A stretch of 64,000 nucleotides of DNA from Streptomyces albus subsp. albus (lineage in GTDB: Bacteria > Actinomycetota > Actinomycetes > Streptomycetales > Streptomycetaceae), in NCBI RefSeq assembly GCF_000725885.1, contig NZ_JODR01000014.1, forward strand, positions 166,832 through 230,831, in the 5' to 3' direction. A program made the position numbers and the translations under genes. The notes under the pieces were generated by a model, which had not been told where the DNA came from, ran no database searches, and saw only the letters and a program-made list of their open reading frames with translations. This document shows positions 8,805-15,343 of this stretch, piece after piece. Numbering within the stretch: position 1 is the stretch's first letter; each line of letters opens with the position of its first letter.

Positions 8805-9314
8805 ATGGGTGACGAGGCGGACGGGGCCGAGGGCGGGCCGGCGCACCTGCGGACGGCGGTGCTCGTGGGGCTCCAGGCGTCCGGGAAGAGCACCTTCTAC
8901 CGCCGTCACCTCGCGCACGATCATGTGCTGGTGAGCAAGGACCGCTTCCCGCGGTCGGCGCGCCACAGGCAGCGGCGGCAGATGCGCCTGCTCGGTGAAG
9001 CGCTCGCCGCGGGGCGGTCCGTCGCCGTCGACAACACCAATCCCTCACCGCGCGAATGGGAGCCGCTGATCGCCTGCGGGCACGCGCACGGGGCGACGGT
9101 GACGGCCTACTGGTTCCCGCCCGACCTGGCCGGTTCGCTGGAGCGCAACGCGGCCCGCGAGGGCCGCACCCGGGTACCCGAGGTGGGGCTGCGCGCCACG
9201 TTCCGGCAGCTGCGCAGACCGCGCCGCGACGACGGTTTCGACGCCGTGCTGGAGGTCCGCTTCGACGGGCGGGGCGGGTTCACCGTCCGGCCGCTTGACG
9301 GGACGCCCGCCTGA
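8805..9314 (+). CDS. P-loop kinase resembling the kinase domain of polynucleotide kinase
   Basis: 169 aa with Walker A GLQASGKST near residue 24. YRRHLAHDHVLVSKDRFPRSARHRQRRQ follows, carrying a conserved Asp and a basic lid, then SVAVDNTNPSPREWEPLI. The VDNTNP segment is a hallmark of Pnkp/zeta-toxin-like P-loop kinases, which phosphorylate 5'-OH ends of nucleic acids or small molecules. GGAGAGG upstream supports ATG 8805. The convergent neighbour (9388-9873) resembles the 3'-phosphatase half of T4 Pnkp, so the pair may be a split end-healing enzyme. Alternatively it is a small-molecule kinase. Confidence 0.75.
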   Translation: MGDEADGAEGGPAHLRTAVLVGLQASGKSTFYRRHLAHDHVLVSKDRFPRSARHRQRRQMRLLGEALAAGRSVAVDNTNPSPREWEPLIACGHAHGATVTAYWFPPDLAGSLERNAAREGRTRVPEVGLRATFRQLRRPRRDDGFDAVLEVRFDGRGGFTVRPLDGTPA

Positions 9315-9337
9315 CCACCCCTCCGCTCGTTCCCGGC

Positions 9338-9380
9338 CCGCCCGGGGTGGTGCGGCCGTGGCCCGCACCACCCCGGGCGG
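9338..9380. terminator. Perfect 18-bp hairpin terminator
   Basis: Left arm 9338-9355 (CCGCCCGGGGTGGTGCGG) pairs perfectly with 9363-9380, loop of 7. Lies between convergent kinase and HAD genes. Confidence 0.8.
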
Positions 9381-9387
9381 GGCCGTG

Positions 9388-9873
9388 TCAGGTGCGCCCT
9401 TCGTCCTCCTGGACGACCTCCAGCAGGGGCTGGGCGGCCATCCAGTCGGCGCGCAGCACTCGGAAGCCCGCGCGTTCGTAGGCGGCGCAGACCAGTTCGT
9501 CGTCGTCCACCACCAGGCAGATCTCCCGCTGCCGGGCCAGCCGCCGCAGCAGCTCGGGCTTGGTGACGCGGGCGGGACGGCGGTCCCCGCCCGCCCGCAT
9601 CACCAGCCGTCCGGCGGGCAGGCCGTGCTCGGCGAGCCACGCCAGGGTGTCGGCGCGGCACCGCTCCGGCCGTCCCGTCACGTACGCCAGATCGGCCGTC
9701 TCCGCGGTCTCCTTCGCCAGCGCGACACCCGCGGTCAGCGGCGGATCGTCCACGGCCGCCGCGAAGAAGGCGTCCCAGTCGCGGGGCTGCTGTTCGACGA
9801 AGGACAGCCGGTGCCGGACATCGGCGAGCGTGCCGTCCAGGTCGAACACCGCGAGCGGCCGTCGTGCCGTCAT
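9388..9873 (-). CDS. HAD-superfamily phosphatase resembling the Pnkp 3'-phosphatase domain
   Basis: 161 aa. HAD motif I is AVFDLDGTLAD (nucleophile Asp and acid Asp at about residues 10 and 12), motif II lies in AYVTGRPERCR, and motif IV is CLVVDDDELV. The pattern DLDGTLADVRHRL ... DWDAFF ... GRPERCRADTLAWL matches the T4 polynucleotide kinase 3'-phosphatase layout, in which 2',3'-cyclic or 3'-phosphate RNA ends are healed. A deoxynucleotidase-like role is the alternative. ATG 9873 has GGAAGGGA upstream. It ends against an 18-bp terminator shared with the convergent P-loop kinase. Confidence 0.78.
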   Translation of the reverse strand: MTARRPLAVFDLDGTLADVRHRLSFVEQQPRDWDAFFAAAVDDPPLTAGVALAKETAETADLAYVTGRPERCRADTLAWLAEHGLPAGRLVMRAGGDRRPARVTKPELLRRLARQREICLVVDDDELVCAAYERAGFRVLRADWMAAQPLLEVVQEDEGRT

Positions 9874-10140
9874 GTCTGTCCCTTCCCGCGCATCGGCCGT
9901 TCCGCCGGCCGGCGTCCTCTTCCGTCCGGCCCGTCCGGTCCGGCCGCCGGCCGGCGTACCTGTCCGTACCGCCTTGGCACCGGCCCGCACCATTCTCGTC
10001 CCGATTCTCGTCCGGTCTCGTCCGGCCCCGGTGCCGCCGGGTGGCCCGGGGCCGGACCGGAGCGCGGCGGGGGATCGTTATGATGACCGCCATTTGACGC
10101 GGACCTGATGGGCCGCCGTGGCGTGGGAAGGCGGAGAGCC

Positions 10141-10503
10141 ATGGGAGAGGGCAGGCCGGGGCTCGGGCTGGAGCACAGGCCGACACTCAGTCAGGGAGAC
10201 CGGCTGGACGAGGCCGCCCGTGCGCTCGACGGAATGCGCAAGGGGCTGGGCGGCGCGCCGTTCGCGGGCCTGGCGGGCCTGGCGCTCAACCCCTTCGCCG
10301 ACGCGGCCTTCGGCGAGTACGGCGGGCAGCAGGCGTTCACCTCCTTCGCCCGGGCGTGGGACGAGGAGATCGAGGTCCTCGCCGGGGCGCTGCGACAGAT
10401 CCGCGGGAAGATCGGGGACGGGGTCGCCCTCAACACGCACACCGACCACGGCGTGCGCAGCGCACTGCACGGCATCGGCCGCCCCGCGGAGCACCGGCGG
10501 TGA
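10141..10503 (+). CDS. Small helical WXG100-like partner protein, first gene of the protease/inhibitor operon
   Basis: 120 aa, no signal peptide. It opens with a Gly-rich stretch and an amphipathic helix (DRLDEAARALDGMRKGL). A Gly/Ala region is followed by FTSFARAWDEEIEVLAGALRQIRGKIG, which looks like the long helix of WXG100/EspC-type small proteins, with W in ARAWDEE. The size matches such partners or chaperones of type-VII-secreted proteins. AAGGCGGAG supports ATG 10141; an in-frame ATG at 10108 has weaker support. The TGA overlaps the GTG of the next gene (GTGA at 10500), so the two are translationally coupled. Partner or chaperone function is inference. Confidence 0.7.
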   Translation: MGEGRPGLGLEHRPTLSQGDRLDEAARALDGMRKGLGGAPFAGLAGLALNPFADAAFGEYGGQQAFTSFARAWDEEIEVLAGALRQIRGKIGDGVALNTHTDHGVRSALHGIGRPAEHRR

Positions 10504-12074
10504 CAGCGCTGGGCCGCCGCCGCAAGGATCACCTGGACACGCTGCGGGGCAAGCTGGAAGAGCTGGAGTTCCACGGCAAGGGCGGATTCGACGGGGACGA
10601 GAGCAACCTCGTGCTCACCCGTCTCATCCAGCAGGCGCTGGACTTCCCCGCCCCGGAGGGGTCCCCCGACGAGGTGGCGGCCAAGGCCGCCGCCTACCGC
10701 CGTGCGGCGGCCGTCGCGGACGAGGTGGGGGCCGGGGTGCGGGCGGTGGCCACGGCCGGGCTTCCCGCCACCTGGATCGGCGAGGCGGGCTCCAAGGCGA
10801 GCGACGTGACGAAGGCCGCCGCGCGCAACGCCGAGCAGATGGCGGAGAAGTTCGGTACGGCGGCGCGGGAACTGGCTCTGCTGGCCGAGGGCATCGACAC
10901 CGCGCAGAGCAAGCACGGTTTCGGCCTCGACGCGCTGCGCACCGCCCGCGGCATGCTGCCCGACGGCGGCAACGCGTTCTTCGCCCCGGCCGAGACGGCG
11001 GGCCGCGCCCGGCAGGCCGCGCTCGACGGGCTGCGCTACCTGGAGTCGGGCGTGACGGTGGCCGAGGCGGCCGGGGAGCGGGCCGAACGCGAGCTGGACA
11101 AGCTCACCTCCGAGGCACGGGCGGGCCGGCTGGACAGCCGGCACATGACGGACGCCGACCGGATCGTCCTCGCCGACGCGGGGGCGTGGGGCGGGGACCG
11201 TGCGGAGAACGAGATCCTCTCCACCGGTGATCTGGAACGCGCGGGGCTGCGCCTCGACCGGCTGAGCGCCGGGGACCGGGCCGCCTACGACAAGCTGCTG
11301 GACGCCGCCAAATCGCCGCAGGAACGCGCCTATCTGATGAAGGCACTGGCCGTCGGCTACCCGATGCCGACGATCACGGATTTCGCCCGCAAGATCCACC
11401 CCTACGGCGACAGGCCCGCCTGGCTCCAGCAGCACCTGACGCCGATCGTCACCCGCCGCGACGACTCGCGCGTCAGCGGGGACAGTTCGCAGACGGTCAC
11501 CTTCGACGGCCGGGAGTGGGAGCAGGAGGGCAATACCTGCGTGGCCTTCTCGACCGTCACCATGCACGCCCAGACGGACCCGGTCTACGCCCTGGAGTTG
11601 ACCACCGGCGGGCACCCCGGCGATCCGGAGCACGACAGCGGTGCCGCCTTCGAGGAGCGGCTGCGTGCCGAGGAGAGCCGCGTCTACGCGCGCCGCGAGG
11701 GCGACAAGGAGGGCATGAACGGTGCGGAGGGCGAGATGGTGGCCGACGAGGAGATCGGGGCGCACACCGGAACCGACTACGAACTGCGCTTCGTCGAGTC
11801 CGAGCAGGCCCGCAAGGACGCGCTGCCGGCCATCCGCGACGCGGTCAACAACGGTCAGCCCGTGCCCTTCGGCGCCCGCAAAGACGACCAGTTCGGTCAC
11901 CAGATGGTCGTCATCGGCCAGGACGGCGGCAAGCTCCAGATCTACAATCCCTGGGGCTACACCACCTGGGTGAGCGAGGAGGACTTCGTCAACGGCACCA
12001 TGGGCGGTGCGACCGACGGCCGCCACCCCACCCCGACGGACATCCAGCTCCCCAAGCAGAAACCGCAGCCATGA
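10500..12074 (+). CDS. WXG100-like protein with C-terminal papain-like cysteine peptidase domain (candidate secreted effector)
   Basis: 524 aa. Residues ~60-140 are helical with a W-x-G turn (TWIGEAG, W92/G94) followed by KAAARNAEQMAEKFGTAARELALLAEGI, as in WXG100/LXG-type secreted proteins. Residues ~145-310 form a further helical linker. The C-terminal ~200 residues carry a cysteine-peptidase layout: Gln342 in EQEGNTC, nucleophile Cys347 (NTCVAFS), His467 (FGHQMVVI) and Asn483 in NPWG, which corresponds to NSWG in papain. I infer a papain/C39-like protease exported by a WXG-type route; no Sec signal is present. Coupled at both ends: GTGA with the small partner and ATGA with a lipoprotein bearing a chagasin-like inhibitor domain, which would neutralise this enzyme class. 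Confidence 0.8.
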   Translation: MTALGRRRKDHLDTLRGKLEELEFHGKGGFDGDESNLVLTRLIQQALDFPAPEGSPDEVAAKAAAYRRAAAVADEVGAGVRAVATAGLPATWIGEAGSKASDVTKAAARNAEQMAEKFGTAARELALLAEGIDTAQSKHGFGLDALRTARGMLPDGGNAFFAPAETAGRARQAALDGLRYLESGVTVAEAAGERAERELDKLTSEARAGRLDSRHMTDADRIVLADAGAWGGDRAENEILSTGDLERAGLRLDRLSAGDRAAYDKLLDAAKSPQERAYLMKALAVGYPMPTITDFARKIHPYGDRPAWLQQHLTPIVTRRDDSRVSGDSSQTVTFDGREWEQEGNTCVAFSTVTMHAQTDPVYALELTTGGHPGDPEHDSGAAFEERLRAEESRVYARREGDKEGMNGAEGEMVADEEIGAHTGTDYELRFVESEQARKDALPAIRDAVNNGQPVPFGARKDDQFGHQMVVIGQDGGKLQIYNPWGYTTWVSEEDFVNGTMGGATDGRHPTPTDIQLPKQKPQP

Positions 12075-12604
12075 CCCACACACTCCGCGCCCCGCGCCGC
12101 GCGGCCGTCTCCGTCGTCGCACTGTTGTGTCTCCTGACCACCGCGTGCGGCGGTGCGGACGACGGTGCGGCGGCCGGCAGTGCGCCGTCCCCCGAAGCCG
12201 CTTCCTCCGCCCCGTCCCCGTCGGCCTCCGGCTCCGCCCGGCCGTCGCAGCCCGCACCCGCGAAGGTCTTCGGCAAGGACCACACCGAGATCGAGGTGGC
12301 CCCCGGTGAGACCTTCGCGCTGAAGCTGCGGATCAGCCCGAGCGCCGGATACGACTGGGAACCTGCCAGTCCCGCACCGGACCCGGCCGTCGTGGTCCGC
12401 ACCGGCGAACGGTCGAAGGCCGACGACCCCGACCGCATGGGCTCCCCGGGGGACCACTTCTTCGACTACCGCGCCGAGGCCGAGGGCAGCACCCGGGTGC
12501 GGCTGCGCAAGGACTGCTTCGCGTGCGGCGGCGAGGAGGAGAAGGCCGCAAAGGCCGGCCGCAAGGGACCCGAGGTGGTCTTCCGTATCACCGTGAAGGA
12601 GTGA
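12071..12604 (+). CDS. Lipoprotein with chagasin-like (MEROPS I42) cysteine-protease-inhibitor domain
   Basis: 177 aa. A lipoprotein signal ends at LLTTAC (Cys26), followed by a Ser/Pro/Ala linker to about residue 60. The domain begins VFGKDHTEIEVAPGETFALKLRISPSAGYDWE: the SPSAGYDW segment (89-96) is the equivalent of the NPTTGYxW loop that plugs papain-like active sites in chagasin. GSPGDHFFDYRAEAEG is the likely second loop, and the terminal strand is PEVVFRITVKE. A CFAC pair near residue 148 could form a disulfide. Its ATG overlaps the TGA of the cysteine-peptidase gene (ATGA), so the natural target is probably that enzyme. Surface tethering would suit an immunity protein. Confidence 0.8.
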   Translation: MTHTLRAPRRAAVSVVALLCLLTTACGGADDGAAAGSAPSPEAASSAPSPSASGSARPSQPAPAKVFGKDHTEIEVAPGETFALKLRISPSAGYDWEPASPAPDPAVVVRTGERSKADDPDRMGSPGDHFFDYRAEAEGSTRVRLRKDCFACGGEEEKAAKAGRKGPEVVFRITVKE

Positions 12605-12612
12605 GGCGCGCC

Positions 12613-13017
12613 GTGCCACCCGAGCGGACGACCGACGCCGAACTGCGCACCTACGACGTGAGCCTGCTGCTCCGTTACGGGCTGACGCCCGACGGCGCCC
12701 ACCGCACCGCCCTCTTCGGTGACGGTGCGGTGGCCGCCGCGCTGGCCGTGGAGGAGGCGGGTGTCCTGCCGCGCGCGCTCACCTATCTGGCCGAGGTCGT
12801 CCGCCGCGACGGACTGCGCCGTGCCGCCCTGCTCCCCGAACCCCTGCCGGGCCGGGCGGCCACCGCACTCGCCGGGGACTGGCTGACCGCGGCCTCGTCC
12901 GTCCTCGGGCCGACCGACCTGGAGGGGGAGGAGCGGGTGGCCCGGTGGCTGGAGACCGTGGCCACCCTCCTCGCCCTGCGCCGGGTGCACGGTGCTCACC
13001 GGCGGCCCGGCCCGTGA
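12613..13017 (+). CDS. Small hypothetical protein, last gene of the protease/inhibitor operon
   Basis: 134 aa, no recognised family, signal or membrane span. It is predicted mainly helical: TYDVSLLLRYGLTP, AVAAALAVEEAGVLPRALTYLAEVVRRDGL, ATALAGDWLTAASSVL, ERVARWLETVATLLALRRVHG. GTG 12613 is preferred because AAGGAG lies 11 bases upstream, at the very end of the inhibitor gene; a GTG at 12601 overlapping that gene's stop is the alternative. Tight packing indicates co-transcription. It could be an accessory or adaptor of the secreted-protease module; nothing in the sequence decides this. Confidence 0.65.
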   Translation: MPPERTTDAELRTYDVSLLLRYGLTPDGAHRTALFGDGAVAAALAVEEAGVLPRALTYLAEVVRRDGLRRAALLPEPLPGRAATALAGDWLTAASSVLGPTDLEGEERVARWLETVATLLALRRVHGAHRRPGP

Positions 13018-13077
13018 GTGCCGCCGGCCCGGCAGCGGCCCGGCCGGCCCGGCGTGCGGCCGTGAGGAGGAGAGCGG

Positions 13078-13296
13078 TCAGGGGCGGGGGCCGACGATCT
13101 CGTCGCTCTCCGTCCGCAGGGTGATCGCCAGGGCGGGGCAGGAGTCGGCGGCGTCCAGGGCCGCTTCCTGGGGTTCGATCTCCTCCTGCACGGGACGCGA
13201 CCGTTCGCCCTCCAGACGGAAGACGCCGGGGGCCGTGCCGGCGCAGATGCCCGAGCCGATGCACACGCCGCGGTCCACTTCGACACGCCAGGTCAT
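13078..13296 (-). CDS. [3Fe-4S] ferredoxin, P450 redox partner
   Basis: 72-aa ferredoxin. Cys12 and Cys18 in CIGSGIC and Cys53 in DSCPALAI are the three cluster ligands; the position of the missing second cysteine is Gly/Ser, giving a 3Fe-4S cluster as in Streptomyces P450 ferredoxins (SuaB/FdxD type). It starts at ATG 13296, two bases after the stop of the P450 gene and on the same strand, so it delivers electrons to that enzyme. Length and the MTWRVEVDRGVCIGSG start are typical. Confidence 0.92.
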   Translation of the reverse strand: MTWRVEVDRGVCIGSGICAGTAPGVFRLEGERSRPVQEEIEPQEAALDAADSCPALAITLRTESDEIVGPRP

Positions 13297-13298
13297 GG

Positions 13299-14489
13299 TC
13301 ACCACCCCACCGGCATCGCGCGCGGGCCGCGCACGATCATCTCGGTCTTCCAGTCGATGTCGCCGGCCAGCCGGATGCCGGGGACCGTCAGCAGGAGCGC
13401 GCGCAGGGCTTCCTGGAGTTCGACGCGGGCCAGCGGGGCCCCCAGACAGTGGTGGACGCCGTGGCCGAAGCCCAGATGGGAGTTGTCCGTCCGAGTGATG
13501 TCGAGCCGGCCCGAGTCGTCGAAGCGCAGGGCGTCGCGGTTGGCCGCGCCGATGGCGACGAGCACGGGTTCGCCGGCGCGGACGAGGGTCCCGCCGACCT
13601 CGACGTCCTCGGTGGCGTAGCGGGGCTGTCCGGCGCCGACCCCGAGCGGGACGAACCGCAGCAGCTCTTCCACCGCGGCGGGGATCAGCGACAGGTCCTC
13701 GCGCATCCGGGCGAACTGGTCGGGGTGGTCGAGCAGGACGCACAGGAAGTTGGGGATCTGGCTGGCGGTCGTCTCGTGCCCGGCGACGAGGATGCCGACG
13801 CACAGGTCGACCAGTTCCAGCTCGGAGAGCTTGTCGTGCGCGTCGCGGGCCTCGATGAGGGCGGTCATCAGATCGTCGGCCGGGTGCTTGCGGTGCTCGG
13901 CGATCAGTTCGGCCATGTAGGCGCGCAGTTCGTTCCTGCTGGCCTCGAACTCCTCGGCGGTCAGCTTGCTGCTGGACAGCGCGTTGTCGCTCCACACCCG
14001 GAAGCGGGGCCGGTCGGCCTCCGGGACGCCGAGGAGCTTGCAGATGACACCGACCGGGAGGGGCAGGGCGAAGGAGTCCACGAGGTCGGCCGGCGGTCCC
14101 GCCTCCACCATGTCCCGCAGCAGGCTTTCGGCCAGCTCGCGCACGGCGGGCCGCAGTTTCTCCACCCGCCTGACGGTGAACGCCTTGGCCACCAGGGTGC
14201 GCAGCCGGGCGTGTTCGGGCGGATCCATGCTCAGCAGACCGCCGGTGAGCCGGCCCGCGGACTGGCGTGGCTCGTCGTGCGTGGCGGCCACGGCGCGGCT
14301 GAAGCGGTTGTCGCCGAGGACGAGGCGGGCGTCGGCGTACCGGGTCACGAGCCAGGCGGCCTCGCCGTAGGGGAGCCGTACCCGTTGCAGCCCGTCCCGG
14401 TCGCGGACGCGGTCGTACTGCTCGGCGAGGGTGAGGGATGCCGCTTCGTTGAAGGGGTAGGCCACGGGTTCGGTGTCGGTGCTGGTCAC
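13299..14489 (-). CDS. Cytochrome P450 monooxygenase, operon with ferredoxin
   Basis: 396 aa. Oxygen-binding I-helix AGHETT, K-helix EELLR, and haem loop FGHGVHHCLG with Cys348 as iron ligand. Overall layout is that of actinobacterial class I P450s (CYP105/107-like). The GTG start has GGAGG four bases upstream. The ferredoxin gene follows after two bases, and a divergent TetR gene with a perfect operator in the 147-bp gap strongly suggests ligand-inducible control. Substrate unknown; likely xenobiotic or secondary-metabolite hydroxylation. Confidence 0.93.
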   Translation of the reverse strand: MTSTDTEPVAYPFNEAASLTLAEQYDRVRDRDGLQRVRLPYGEAAWLVTRYADARLVLGDNRFSRAVAATHDEPRQSAGRLTGGLLSMDPPEHARLRTLVAKAFTVRRVEKLRPAVRELAESLLRDMVEAGPPADLVDSFALPLPVGVICKLLGVPEADRPRFRVWSDNALSSSKLTAEEFEASRNELRAYMAELIAEHRKHPADDLMTALIEARDAHDKLSELELVDLCVGILVAGHETTASQIPNFLCVLLDHPDQFARMREDLSLIPAAVEELLRFVPLGVGAGQPRYATEDVEVGGTLVRAGEPVLVAIGAANRDALRFDDSGRLDITRTDNSHLGFGHGVHHCLGAPLARVELQEALRALLLTVPGIRLAGDIDWKTEMIVRGPRAMPVGW

Positions 14490-14502
14490 CTGACCTCCTA
14501 CC

Positions 14503-14528
14503 GGTTTGTAAGCGTCTGCTTACAAACC
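14503..14528. promoter_or_regulatory. Perfect palindromic operator for the divergent TetR regulator
   Basis: Inverted repeat GGTTTGTAAGC - GTCT - GCTTACAAACC with 11-bp perfect arms. It starts 13 bases upstream of the P450 start codon and lies 107 bp from the TetR start. It is one of the few AT-containing sequences in the region and would block the P450/ferredoxin promoter when bound. Confidence 0.85.
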
Positions 14529-14635
14529 GTAGGGGTAATTGGATGCCTCAGTCAACGGTCTTACACCGGGGCGCACTTGGCCCCGGAACCACTACGCTGG
14601 CTGGCCTTGACGGCCTGCTCCGACGGGGGAGACGC

Positions 14636-15232
14636 ATGACCGTTGACCGGACGACCGACCGCAGGAGGGGCGCCGTCGCCACGCGGCAGGCACTGATGTC
14701 CGCGGCCTCCGCGCTGTTCGCCGAGCGCGGGTACGAACGCACCACCGTCCGCGACATCGCCGCCCGCGCCCGCGTCAACCAGGCGCTGCTCTTCCGCTAC
14801 TTCGGCTCCAAGCAGGCGCTGTTCGAACAGGTGGTGGCCGGGGAGGGCAGACGGCACCTGCGCCGGACACCCGCCGAGGACGTGCTGGAAAGCGCCCTGC
14901 GCGGCCTGCTGGCGCAGGAGGCCGGGGACGCCGGGGACGAGGAACGGCGGCACCGCGCCCTGGACATCTTCCTGCGGTCGGCCGCCGGAGGCGAGGCCGC
15001 GCGGGTCGGCCGGCTGCTCACCGAGGACTACGCAGACGTCCTCGCCACCCTCACCGACGCAGACGACGCCGCGCTGCGCGCCGAGTTGGTCCTGGCCTGG
15101 CTGCTGGGCATCGGTCTGAGCGGACGCGTGGTGGGGCGCGGCGCGCTCGCGGACGCCGACCCGGACCGGGTGTGCGCCCTCGTGCTGGAGTGCGCCCGCA
15201 CCGTTTTGGAGAAGCTCCCCGCACAGCCGTGA
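14636..15232 (+). CDS. TetR/AcrR-family transcriptional repressor
   Basis: 198 aa. The N-terminal helix-turn-helix TRQALMSAASALFAERGYERTTVRDIAARARVNQALLFRYFGSKQALFEQVV has the canonical TetR sequence. The C-terminal helical ligand domain (RHLRRTPAEDVLESALRGLLAQEAGD to the end) is variable, as expected. GGGGGAG upstream supports ATG 14636. It is divergent from the P450-ferredoxin operon with a perfect palindrome between them, so it probably represses that operon and itself until it binds an effector. Followed by a 16-bp hairpin terminator. Confidence 0.92.
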   Translation: MTVDRTTDRRRGAVATRQALMSAASALFAERGYERTTVRDIAARARVNQALLFRYFGSKQALFEQVVAGEGRRHLRRTPAEDVLESALRGLLAQEAGDAGDEERRHRALDIFLRSAAGGEAARVGRLLTEDYADVLATLTDADDAALRAELVLAWLLGIGLSGRVVGRGALADADPDRVCALVLECARTVLEKLPAQP

Positions 15233-15253
15233 GGCGGCCCCGGCAAGCACCAA

Positions 15254-15290
15254 GGCGCGCCGCACCGGTACGGAACCGGTGCGGCGCGCC
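15254..15290. terminator. Perfect 16-bp hairpin terminator
   Basis: GGCGCGCCGCACCGGT (15254-15269), loop ACGGA, exact complement 15275-15290. Serves the convergent TetR and M4 peptidase genes. Confidence 0.85.
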
Positions 15291-15343
15291 CCTGTGTACG
15301 CCGTGTGCCCAGCGTGCTCGCGTGCGGTGGGCGGGCAGCGGGA

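Noticed and set aside
10191..12257. 688-aa leftward reading frame over the protease/inhibitor operon
   Set aside because: Shadow of the coupled rightward genes; no start context, and the rightward frames show catalytic motifs and coupling.
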